A stretch of DNA of 64,000 nucleotides from Paragordius varius (Eukaryota; Nematomorpha): NCBI GenBank assembly GCA_964247055.1, contig OZ176052.1, positions 8,184,001-8,248,000 of the forward strand, read 5' to 3'. The notes beneath the pieces are model-generated. The model saw only the letters and a list, made by a program, of their open reading frames with translations. It had not been told where the DNA came from and ran no database searches. Made by a program: the position numbers and the translations under genes. Positions 52,485-63,200 of this stretch are shown here, in pieces (position 1 is the stretch's first letter; each line of letters begins with the position of its first letter).

Positions 52485-53822
52485 TTACATATTAAACATT
52501 TTTTTGCTCAATTTTCTATATGAAGGATTAAATATAAGGTTGAAATAGTAGGTACATGTGATGTACAAGTATTCAAATAAAGAGAAAAACAGATACCATT
52601 TCGACATTATCGAATAATTCGTTAACGGTTCGATAAAATACCAAATAATTTGCACAATAGATAATGGTAAAAGAAAACAGATAAATTCAAACGTTAATAT
52701 GGCAGTGGTACGCATTTGTTCCTGATTACTCCTCTCTTTGCGCCTATACAGTACCGAAGATACAGAGCATGCTGCATTGTTATTAGTTACACCTAATTGT
52801 GGAGGTGTTATATAAAAATGTGAGCTAACATTTGATGTGCCAAGTAGCGTAGATGGTTCTTGTACAAAACTTAATGAATTCGTGGCATATGATTTAATGA
52901 TAGGTGAATTCTCTAATTGCCCATGGCTCGATATTTGGCGATGTCTTGTGTCTCGCTCCATGTATGTTTGTGGTAAAGACTGTAAAATTCTACACCCGTG
53001 TCGTATTAAAATACATTTGCAGACTAATATGCCCAAAAAAGGTATTATTCGTAAAAACAACTCTCTTGAAATTTCATAAACTATGGCAAGTGTTTGAAAG
53101 ATGCGAGATGTATTTATCTTCATATCATATTTAACCGCTATCCATAGATATATACCGCTATCGGTCATAGTTGGTCTAGGTGCGATCCAACTTAAAACGC
53201 TAGATTTTGTTATAAACTTGTCATAACAAATTAGGTATATCTTGTTCTGCATCCAAAAATAGGTTGGTATGTACCAAATAATTATGCTAAAACTTAAAAT
53301 CCATAGTATTCTAATTAACCTCGCCTTTGTAACTATGTGATTGTATCGATGTGGATATTGGATTGCAATAAATTGGTTAATGAATATAAGTACATATATC
53401 ATGAACCCTACACTAACCAATCCTTTGCTTATTATATAATGAATATGGGCCATATAAAACGTCCAACCTCTCCGGCCCCACAAATAGTTATTATTAGCAT
53501 TGATAAATACTCTTATTATAGGCATGGGTATCATTAAAAGTGTATTGACCAAATTTGTAATGTAAAATAATTTAATGAGGGATTGATTTAATGAAAGTTT
53601 GGCAAATAATGATATTTCATAGCGCTTGCGCCTTCGACAATGCGTAGCCGATTCTCGTATAATAGTTTTGGATGCAATAACTATTCCCAACCAATTTCCC
53701 ACGATTCCAAGCATAAATAACACTAAACTGGCATACATGCTAAATCGGACAAGTTTATCATGTTTAGGGTAAATATTGATTAGTTCAAATGGTGTACAGT
53801 TTTGTGTATAATTAATGATCAT
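52485..53822 (-). CDS. Class A-like (rhodopsin-type) G-protein-coupled receptor, intronless
   Basis: A single 445-codon frame with seven predicted membrane helices: about residues 28-50, 83-105, 125-150, 168-190, 245-272, 371-395 and 407-432. Class A marks seen: GN in helix 1 (VGNWLG), a tryptophan in the first extracellular loop (LWGRRGW, about 115-120), a proline in helix 6 (CFLLPLSI) and an NPxxY-like end of helix 7 (NLIFNPSY). N4 (NYT) is a candidate glycosylation site. Unusual: the DRY triad after helix 3 is replaced by NQF (INQFIAIQYP), the helix 2 aspartate is not evident, and intracellular loop 3 is long (about 98 residues, Ser/Thr-rich). The overall look is of an invertebrate peptide-receptor-like orphan; the ligand cannot be named. 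Lack of introns in an intron-rich region suggests descent from a retrocopy or an intronless receptor lineage. Confidence 0.85.
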   Translation of the reverse strand: MIINYTQNCTPFELINIYPKHDKLVRFSMYASLVLFMLGIVGNWLGIVIASKTIIRESATHCRRRKRYEISLFAKLSLNQSLIKLFYITNLVNTLLMIPMPIIRVFINANNNYLWGRRGWTFYMAHIHYIISKGLVSVGFMIYVLIFINQFIAIQYPHRYNHIVTKARLIRILWILSFSIIIWYIPTYFWMQNKIYLICYDKFITKSSVLSWIAPRPTMTDSGIYLWIAVKYDMKINTSRIFQTLAIVYEISRELFLRIIPFLGILVCKCILIRHGCRILQSLPQTYMERDTRHRQISSHGQLENSPIIKSYATNSLSFVQEPSTLLGTSNVSSHFYITPPQLGVTNNNAACSVSSVLYRRKERSNQEQMRTTAILTFEFICFLLPLSIVQIIWYFIEPLTNYSIMSKWYLFFSLFEYLYITCTYYFNLIFNPSYRKLSKKMFNM

Positions 53823-54379
53823 TAGAGGCTAAATAAATTTTGGGTGTAAAATGAAAAATATCGAAAAATAATAGGATTTTTTATTGAACAACATTTTAAT
53901 TTTAATCTGTTTCATAAATAATTTATATCTTTTATCTTTTTTTATATAAATGGTTCAAAGATTTTAACGAAAAAATTACCTAAATATCAAATGTCATTAG
54001 TATAATTAAAAAACAATGATTATTCGCCAACATTATTATTTATGAATCCCATTATTGGGCACACTAAATGAAAAAAAGCAAAATCACATGCATGATATAA
54101 ATTTTCAATAAAAAATCGATTTCACACACAAATACATTATCACATATATTTCATTTTTTTAGTCCTATAGTATAATAGGTTTTCAGGGTCAAAATATGGA
54201 ATTTAAACAAACTAATAGATTAGACAAAATTAGCCAACCAATGATTATTATATACCTGGGGTCAACACGAATGGCTCTATGATCCGCATTTAAACCCGGA
54301 AAAATCCGTCGAAGTTCGATGAGGGCCACGTGTTTGACATTCCTTTTCTAAAGAATGAACTTTATAAAAAATTCAAAAT
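53823..54379. other. GPCR 5' flank, no gene seen
   Basis: AT-rich DNA upstream of the GPCR start. It should hold promoter and any non-coding 5' exon; none is identifiable. Confidence 0.35.
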
Positions 54380-54860
54380 GCTTCATTTATATACATAATA
54401 AACTATATATATTAATGGATAGATGTATCATAAGTCTCATGGTTTGGTTTTGGTCATTAGGACAAATTTAAGAGAGTTATTTATTACACTTTTGTGATAA
54501 ATGCTTCATACACAAGCAAAATTTGTGCACTCCGAAAGTCTTAAATTTTTTCGCCCTTATAAAATGGAGATAAACATTTTAAGTGTTTACTAAAATTAAA
54601 TTAACATATTTTTAAATGCGTACCTCAAAAATTTAATTTATTGCAAAATTTAATTGAAGCACATTTCATACTATTTTGAGGCTTGTGGGAAATGGTTACC
54701 ATTATTTAAGATATTATAAAAACAGTTTTTTTACATAATTTGGGGATGCTGAACAATTCTATCACCTTGAAATTTTGGTTAAAATATTTGTTGGTCTTTG
54801 AATGCTAAATATATATTGTGTTTTTGTAGAAAAATCAATGCAATTCTTAGGTGAAATAGG
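54380..54860. repeat. Family A fragment
   Basis: Markers of the left arm in order: GGTTTTGGTTTTGGTCATTA, GAGAGTTATTTATTACACTT, TGCACTCCGAAAGTCTTAAA and ATTTTGAGGCTTGTGGGAAA. Termini are worn. Confidence 0.5.
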
Positions 54861-55468
54861 GTATCTTTAACTTGTTTTCTAGAAATAAGAAGAAAAAATT
54901 GATTAGATGCTAATATGGATGTATTAATTCTAAATTCATTTTGATATTCAAAAGTATTTATGATAAATTAAAAATGAAAGTTATGTTCAATAAATTAAAT
55001 AATTTTTATACATATTTTACAGTCGGTCAGCGCATGATTAAATTTTTTTTCAAAATGTAAAACTTTTCCCAGCAATTCTTTGTTTGGAATTTTAAATTCA
55101 CTAATAAACAGACAAATAAATTGATATTATAAAACAATTTATATAATTAACTTTTAAAAGCTTTTAAATCATTTTAGCAGCAAATTATTGATAGTTATTG
55201 GTTTAAAAATCAGCATCAGCTGATTGTTTCAATTAGATTTCGCAGCTATTCCAATAAACTCTGTAAGGAAAACTAAATAAAAAAAAGTATATTATCAAAT
55301 AACAGATTATATTGTTTAATATTTTAATTTTTTTAAACCACTTTTGAAATACCAGTTTATATACAAGTTTAAGCTTTAGGATCCACTAACCCATGTAATT
55401 ATCTGTAAAAAAGAATAAGTAATGAAGAGTTCAAAATAATTTATTTCAGTTAATTAAAAAAGGTTTTA
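54861..55468. other. Intergenic, no gene seen
   Basis: AT-rich spacer without recognisable features. Confidence 0.3.
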
Positions 55469-55610
55469 TACCATTTAAAGTTCAAATTCACCCTAAAAAA
55501 CAATTATGTGTTTTCGAACCAATATAACATATTAATATGAAATGTACATAATTTATTTGACGATGAATTTGAATTGTTCAAAGGTGAATTTTGGTTAAGG
55601 GTGGTTTTTC
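55469..55610. mobile_element. Degenerate family T1 copy
   Basis: The left end TACCATTTAAAGTTCAAATT, the interior TTATGTGTTTTCGAACCAAT and a right-side unit GAATTTGAATTGTTCAAAGG match the T1 elements at 29328 and 61337. The right terminus is missing. Confidence 0.6.
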
Positions 55611-55980
55611 TAATTAAAATTTAATTCCTTACTTTGATAACTTTCTACCACAGATGGATTTAAAAATATAAATAAAAGTATATATATATATATATATATA
55701 TAGAGCTAAATATAAAAAGGCATCAGGCCCATAAAACATATTACTTAAAAAATATATTAAAATAATTAAAATTGTAAAAATTATCTAATTGTTTGCCGCT
55801 AAATTTTTAATATGGGCTGTTTACCACATCGCTAACAATTCTGCCAATGAAACATATTATTATGTTTAAAAAAGATTAGCTGAACTGCATAATATGTTTT
55901 GGAAGCTAATTTGGGGTATTCATTGATTTTTAGAATAGCTGTTTGTTTTGATTCTAAAGAGTAGTCCAACATTACGCCCT
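55611..55980. other. Spacer with (AT)n tract
   Basis: An (AT)n microsatellite lies at about 55680-55703. Otherwise AT-rich with no gene. Confidence 0.4.
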
Positions 55981-56250
55981 CAGGACATTTATTTCGACCC
56001 GCGAATAGTTTAAAAAATCAAAAATTGCGGAACTTATAAATCTTAGTAAAATTGATATTTCTTAAACAGATTATCTGAATAAGTCCATTCAATTGGCAAC
56101 GAACAATAAAAGATTGTTATGTTTGCATTTTACAGTCGTATGTTTAGATCTAACAAGTTAATGAATACTTTAGTATATATTTTAAATGCGCCCGTGTATT
56201 TTTCTGAGTCGGCCCGACGAAGATATTTGTGTTAGACATCCTTGGTCTGG
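55981..56250. repeat. hAT-type MITE, worn
   Basis: The left end AAGAGTAGTCCAACATTACG and the right end (other strand CAAGGATGTCTAACAC) are loose inverted matches. The interior (GTAAAATTGATATTTCT, GCATTTTACAGTCGTATG) matches the MITEs at 22737 and 62035. No clear target duplication. Confidence 0.5.
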
Positions 56251-56477
56251 ACTGTAGAAAATACAATTTTTATATTTTTTTAACAAATATAACAATACCG
56301 TGGCACATTCGCTGTGACTTAGACCGGAAAATTATTCGTATAAAATTTTTGCAGTAAATAGATGGAGCGAAAAAATAAATAATATTTATCTTTATCTCAG
56401 TAAAAAGATTGGCTTTAACTGATTTCTACGGGGTTTGATTATAATCAATTATTGTCCATATTAAAACTGTCCCTTAA

Positions 56478-56981
56478 CATTTCAATACCTTTTCATTTTT
56501 TCGGTAGTTGATGACATTTTGGGGTAGTCATCTACCCCAGAATCTAAAATTAGTAAAAAAAAGTTGTATTAATTAAAATTAAATTATCAAGCCCTCTTTA
56601 CCAGCAGTAGATGTAAAAATTTAGGATTTTTACAGTTTTTCCATTTCTAGAGTCCCAAATTCAGATAGCTCCAAGACATTAAAACAAGCTGATATTAAAA
56701 TCGATAAACATCAAAAATTTGCTGGTAAATTGTAATTTAAAAGCTTTCTAAATTTAACGTAATATACATAAATAAATGGGCCTATTGTGTTGACAATTTT
56801 GAAAAATGGTAGAAAAAAATGGCGGCGCAGTTTGAGATGTTTGCATTTTTTTAAAAAAGTTTTATGTGCCTAAAAGGCGCGAGAAAAGCATATTTTTATA
56901 TCTGGCCCAATGATATAATTATTTTTTAAGATATATAATTTTAATGGCCTTGGGGCAACTACTTGAAAAGGTCATGAAGTG
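56478..56981. mobile_element. piggyBac-like MITE (504 bp) with TTAA at both ends
   Basis: TTAA flanks both ends (56474-56477 and 56982-56985). Ends are CATTTCAATACC and, other strand, CACTTCATGACC; then ATGACATTTTGGGG on the left inside. The interior matches the 506-bp copy in Pumilio intron 1 along its whole length (for example ACAAGCTGATATTAAAAT). Confidence 0.7.
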
Positions 56982-57429
56982 TTAATAAAGTGGATCCCAT
57001 TCATAAAGGAAAGTATGAGAGTGTGACTTTACAAATCCCACAAATGTGTTTTAAATTATATTATTTGATGGCGTATTTTACAGATCTAAAAGCGCATAAT
57101 TTTAACCCTAATATAAATTAGATCGGCAACCAATTTAAATGCTATATATACCGGAAACTTTTAAATTTTTAGGAGTATAAATTTAAAAAAGGGTGATTTT
57201 GCAAATTACAGGGATTAATTTGAAAGAGCGGCTCTACCAAGCTGAATGTATTCAAAGATAGCCAAAATTATTTTATAATATTTAAAAGTAAATTGTATTT
57301 TACAATTCTTAAAATGCAAAAAATAAGCTTAAGGGATATATAAATAATTTTAAGAAAATTTACAGATATTATAGTGATTGCATAAATTATATCTAAAACA
57401 TTATCAATTAATATCAGCTCAAGATGTAT

Positions 57430-57705
57430 TTTGAGTGCCATTTTTGTTGATTTTGTGGGCCGCGCAAAATGTTTAAAGTGGCCGCCCGTTTGCGGGCCCC
57501 TGTTTTTACAAATTGTTCATCGGTTTTTTATTTTTATATAATAATAAATACCCGTCCAAAATTGTATTAAATTTTATTGATAATAATTTTTTTGTAACTC
57601 TTTCTAATGGCTTCGAAATATCACATTTGCTAAGATTTTGTGAGCATATTTTTGTAAATGAATTTCCAATTTTTTTGCGGGCCGGGTGTTTGACAACACT
57701 GATAT
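57430..57705. repeat. hAT-type MITE fragments
   Basis: GGGCCGCGCAAAATG and GTTTGCGGGCCCCTG near 57460-57503, and GCGGGCCGGGTGTTTGACAA near 57678-57697, are hAT-like ends. TAAGATTTTGTGAGCATATT inside is shared in inverted form with the MITE at 62035. No intact pair of ends was found, so two fragments may abut. Confidence 0.4.
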
Positions 57706-58168
57706 AAAAGAACCTAGTGGATAATGACAATAAACCCATCCATTTAACGAATGTCCGAGTACCATGAGCTCAACAAGTAATAAAGAAAAACCGTATAACA
57801 CTTTTCTACTGTAATTTATTTATGATTTAAATTTTTTTGTACATATATATGTATATATTTATATATGATATATACTTACATATTATTATTTTTTTATCTT
57901 ATAATTGATGTTATTAGATAGAAAAAAAAGCTGTGCAAACCTCAATGGAGGATATTTTAATATTGTTTGAGTTTAGCAAGATCAGGGAAAGTTTGTTAAT
58001 CATTGAGTTGTTAATTGATATCATTTTATATACATGGAATTTTAACAAAAACAAAAATTAATTTAACCAACAGACCTTTCACCCAAATATAAATTTATTT
58101 TAATAAAATGATAAAAGATTATGTGTTTAATATATGCATAAAATGAGTATTAAATAAAATATAGTCAT
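57706..58168. other. Intergenic, no gene seen
   Basis: AT-rich sequence with TATATATG-type tracts near 57842-57875. No coding signal. Confidence 0.3.
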
Positions 58169-58371
58169 ATATCCTTTATTTTATCAAACATTTATTTTCT
58201 TTCGTTAAATGGGTATAAATATTTGTTAAAGAATGGAAAAAACAACAGCTCTATGGTATTATTTATCAAAAAAGTATAAGAATTACCATAGAGTTTTTGT
58301 TTTTCCATTATTTACCAAATATTTATACCCATTTACGAAAAAAATAAATTTTTGATAAATAAAGGATACAT
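58169..58371. repeat. Long near-perfect palindrome (about 200 bp)
   Basis: TATCCTTTATTTTATC at the left and GATAAATAAAGGATA at the right are inverted matches. Pairing continues through TTCGTTAAATGGGTATAAAT / ATTTATACCCATTTACGAA and AGCTCTATGGTA / TACCATAGAGT to a loop of about 25 bp at 58255-58280. It is a hairpin-type MITE candidate. The 60-codon frame that starts inside it is not supported. Confidence 0.7.
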
Positions 58372-58589
58372 GGCGGTAAATTGGATGTCGTTCCCCTACA
58401 CAACTGAAGTTTTGCAGGTCAACTCAAGTTTTTTTATAAAAGTATTAATTTCTGAATTACCCTTAAACTCCATAATGGTAATGCCTCTTATATTGCACCC
58501 TGTATGTGGAAATCCACTTATTTCCAAAGTATAAAAAATTAAAACTTGAAATTCTTATTTTACGTTTACGTAGTTTATGATATATTTCA

Positions 58590-58792
58590 GTGATTTTTTG
58601 GAAATTTAGCTTTCACCAAAAAATTTAATTAAAAAAGGTGCACAAATTTTTCTTTTTTTATATGGAGCGCTCAGCAAAGTGTAAATAACTCTCTTATATT
58701 ACTCGTAAGGCCTAAACCAAAAGCACCATTATAATCCGGATATATCATCCCATCAGAATTTATCAGGATGTTATTTGTGTGTACACTGTGTA
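58590..58792. repeat. Family A right-end fragment
   Basis: GTGTAAATAACTCTCTTATA, ACTCGTAAGGCCTAAACCAA and AGCACCATTATAATCC lead to a TACACTGTGTA terminus at about 58782-58792, as in the right ends of the family A copies at 41056 and 50401. Confidence 0.6.
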
Positions 58793-59089
58793 TAGGGATT
58801 GATTTTAACGATGGTGATGACCTTATATAGAACTAATTTCCAAATAAAGCTTAGCTTTATTTTTACATTTTAATTAGTATCATTGTTAAATTTATATGGA
58901 CACATTTGTCAGGAAAAGGTTTTAACAATATTTTACATAAATGTTCATTTTTACACAAACATGGCTGAACAAAGGGAAAAATGTGATTCAATCGCCTGCG
59001 CTTATATAAACAAAATTTAAAATTTATATGGTCCTGAACTTTTACGGACAAATTGCTTTAGTCATATTTTTGTGAAAAGAAGCTGAATT
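58793..59089. other. Spacer, no gene seen
   Basis: Short AT-rich interval; the 62-codon minus frame at 58863-59051 has no recognisable similarity. Confidence 0.3.
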
Positions 59090-60010
59090 AGAGGGCGAGC
59101 TTACTCACTATCGGCGCTATTCTTTAACAATAATAAAAATTATAGGAGATAACTTTTTTGAAACAGAGTGATTAAAACAATTGTTCCTAAAAACCATTTA
59201 CATATGTTGGATCTGGAAGAGAAACTAATTTAAAAAATGGGTTAGTTAACTTCAGGGCATTTATAAATAATAAAAAAATTATCATTAAATTTTATGGACC
59301 TACAGAATTTATAAAAAATACTTAAACATCATTATTATTTTAAAACCCTAGGTTTTACTCTAAACTAGGCTAGATTGAGGGGCTAATTATAAAACGGGTC
59401 TCGTTCGATCAATTGCAAAACAATAAAAAACTAGACAATTGCTACTGACTCTGCTTGCACATTTTTCAAAATCGTGTTTCAAAGCCAAAAATTAAAAATA
59501 GTTTACAGAGGCTGGGCGTAACTGAGCGACTAATCGAAGAAAAAGGCTTAGCGACTGGCGTAATTGTAAAACAATTTAAAAAATTAATGTTGAGTCAACA
59601 CGTTTTTTGGGAAAGTTCAAAACAATATTTGTTTTAAAAATTCTTTTACTTGGGCGGCTGGGGATAGGCGCTAATTAAAAAAGAAAGCTTAGTCACCTAC
59701 GGCCTTAAAAAATTAGCACTTTTAAATATGAATGTGCTTTCACGCTTTCCAAAATTTTGCTTTGACGTCAATATAATTTTAAAGCTCTTATAACTCTAAT
59801 TGGGACCAAATTGAGGTGCTATTTTAAAAAGAGCTTAGCCACTTTTGGCGCAAACTTAAAACAATAAAAACTACACTCTTAATAGTGACTGTGCCCAATG
59901 TTTTCTAAAAACATCTTTCAAACTTAAAAATTAAGGGACTTAAAAAGGGCTTAGTCACTGTTGGCGTATGAAATAATTACATAATTTTCACTTTGGAATT
60001 GGAATGACCT
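59090..60010. repeat. Decayed tandem array, unit about 145 bp, upstream of HMG-CoA reductase
   Basis: The motif GCTTAGTCACTNTTGGCG recurs near 59098, 59398 (weak), 59546, 59687, 59831 and 59948. Late spacings are 148, 141, 144 and 117 bp. It is followed each time by an AAAACAATAAAAA-like run. Copies are diverged. The array ends about 250 bp before the reductase start codon. Confidence 0.55.
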
Positions 60011-60258
60011 TACCCGTTTTCAGCGTTTCTCAAAGCTCACATCTCTTGTTTTATTATATAGCTTGTTTAATATTTTTTAGTCAATTCTTATTTATTATCA
60101 CATTTTATACGAAATTTTACTGTCCCAGATAAAACAAACATTTCGTATAAAAAAAACGTATGAAGTGTTTAAAAATATATTTAATCAGGTGTAAAATATT
60201 ACATCTGTTTTACCAATTATGATTTTCCACTGAAAAACTTGGTGGCCAAGTCTAGGAG
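60011..60258 (+). other. HMG-CoA reductase upstream region
   Basis: Interval before the start codon, likely 5' UTR and promoter. No sterol-response-like element or TATA box is convincing by eye. Confidence 0.35.
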
Positions 60259-63200
60259 ATGTTTTCTAAATTTTTATTGGCTCATGGGCATTTTTGTGCT
60301 TCTCATCCATGGGAAGTGATATTTTCAATTTTAACTATGACAATCTGTGCTTTGTCCATGGCGATTTATGTTTCACTTGATAAAATATGTCAATGGAATA
60401 TTGAGTGCCCAGTGGTATCTGAAACTTATATATTTAAGGATGAAAAAAGTTCGGACATCATTATTTTAACATTTACCAAATGTGTTGCTATATTCTACAT
60501 CTATTTACAGTTTAAAAAGCTTAGAAAACTTGGGTCCAAATACGTGTTAGGTTAATAAACTTTTTATCTTATCTTAACGTTATCTACATATGGATTTTAT
60601 ATTTACGTTTTTATATTTTAGGCTTAGCTGGATTGTTCACCATTTTTTCCAGTTTTATTATAAGTGCCACCGTGATAAAATTGTTGCATATGGATCTGTA
60701 TTATATAAAAGAATCCATTCCCTTTTTTCTTCTTTTAATTGATTTATCAAAAGCTAGCACTCTAGGAAAATTTGCTTTGAATTATGTCAACACCGTTTTA
60801 CAGTCAAAAAATAATGGGAAAGGCGAGAATGAATTATCTAACTCAAAAAATATTAATAAAAAATTTACCAAAAATGAAAGTTTTCAATCATATTATAAGA
60901 ATTTAAAAGACTCTACTAATGAACACTATACATTTGAAGCAATTGTTCAAGAAAGTATTGCAAATAGTCTAACAGTGTTGGGTCCATCTTTTACGTTGGA
61001 TACTTTGGTAGAAATTATGGTAGTAGGAATTGGGACAATTTCGGGTAAAATATTTGTATTAAATTCTATTTAAAATCCAAATATCTAATTTTTTTGGTGA
61101 GGCCAACGGGCTGCATGCAGTTCTAAAAGTATTTTTTATGGCTCTGAAATATTTATATATTTTTTTGATATATTATATAAATCATTTGCAGCCAAAATTT
61201 ATGAAATAAGGCCCAAATATGAGAATAAATATCTGAAAATGTGACAAAAAGCGAAAATTATTATCGATATTATATGGTGTAAAACATTTTTTCGGGCCCT
61301 TCAGAGTCTCTTTTTGATCAGTACCACTAGTTGATATACCATTTACAGTTCAAATTCACCCTTGAACAATTCAAATTCACCCCAATTCAAATTCACCCTT
61401 GAACAATTCAAATTCACCCTCGAACAATTCAAATTCACCCTAAAAATAAATTATGTGTTTTCGAACTAATATAAGTCATTATTAATATAAAATTTATCTT
61501 TATGGCATATTTAATTATTTTTTTCAGTATTATTTTAATTTAAAACAAAATTTTATTTTTTAAAAATATATTAAAATATAGGTAATTTTTAATCTTAAAA
61601 AACATGTTATTTATTTGAGGGTGAATTTGAATTGTTCAAGGGTGAATTTGAATTGTTTAAGGGTGAAATTGAATTGTTTAAGGGTGAATTTGAATTGTTT
61701 TAGGGTGAATTTGAACTGTAAATGGTATAGTATCCAGAAACTTAAGTTTTCATATATTTTTATAAATTGCACAACGATAATTATGGATAATTTTTTTGTA
61801 ACAAAAATAAAGGTATTCAAACGCTAGAAGTTGCCTGCTTGTTTGGATGCATAGCGATTCTTGTCAATTATTTTCTCTTCATGTCTTTTTATCCGTCATG
61901 TTTAAGCCTGGTCATTCAGGTAATTAAATTATTTGTTTTAATCGCATTTTTACACATGGAATTTCGAAATAAAAATTCCTTTATTTCAAATTTAATAACG
62001 TTAAAAAGAATACTTTTTTATATTTTATCATTTAAACCAAAGGTGGCCAAGCCAGACTTAATGTGCGGCCTCCGAAAAAATTGAAAATACATAAAATATA
62101 AAAATATGCTCACAAAATCTTAATAAAATTGATATTACTTTAATTTCAAATAAATCCAACTGGCAAGAACTAAAAAAATTGCTATATTGTTTTTGCATTT
62201 TACAGTTTTGTGTTTTAAATCTAACTAATTTCTTATGAATGCCCATATATATTTCGAATGTAGCCCGCTAAATCATTTGTGCTGAACACCGCTAATCTAA
62301 GTAATATTGATTATTTTAATCACATATACGTATTTATATAGATATCACATTCCAATGAATTTCCTATTGAAGTTGTAAATGACGAAAATATTGAAGGCAA
62401 ATCAACGTTAGTTTGTCAAAATATGGATTCCAACCTAGATTTTAAGGCCCTACTCAAACCTAACCCTTGCGAACAAAATGTCGATTTTGACATGGATAAC
62501 AAATGCATTAAAAATATCTATAATTCCAAAACTTTGCCATTAAACAACGAAAAGCGACGTGAAAACAAATTGCTGGATGACAGCAAAATATTTAATTTTG
62601 TGTTCTTTAAATCATTATTTGATTCGTTTTCGAAATTGTTTCGCTCCGATTCGTTTTATGTCAAAACTGAATTAAACGATAGCGACCAAGAGGAAAACCT
62701 GATTGCGGATTTCAGAGATTCAAATGCTGAAAACAAATGCTTACGGCATGACTTAGAAACTTACATGCTAAACCGAAATAATCAAAAGTCGTTTGGCAAA
62801 AAGGTATGATCAGATTTAAAAAAAATATGTTAGAAGTTTTTTTAATAGTCTGCTTTGTTTAATTAAAAACTAAAAGTACTCCCATACTGACTTTCAGATT
62901 AATTAGGACCTATGAATTAGACTATTGTTAAATCCATTTTTATGGTCTTTTGTAGCCATAATATATGTATAAACAAGTTTAACCTTGAAACTGTTATGAA
63001 AACATAATTTTATAAATTTTTAGTTGCAATGATGCATAATTGATTTTTCCTGTGTATATTTTGATTAGTCATATTTTTGTACACACTGTTATTATGAAGC
63101 CTTTTTCTTCTAATTTAATAATTTAAGTGACATATAGAAGTGGTTTATTGAAAATTTTTAATTAAATTTGCATAATTTTGAGATAAATGGAAACACTTTC

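Noticed and set aside
52837-53537. Plus-strand frames inside the GPCR
   Set aside because: Antisense shadows of the 445-codon receptor frame with seven hydrophobic helices.
61611-61827. Repeat peptides (FKFTLKQ-like and RVNLNC-like) over the HMG-CoA reductase intron
   Set aside because: Same artefact from the 21-bp units of the T1 element, and it lies between well-defined splice sites.
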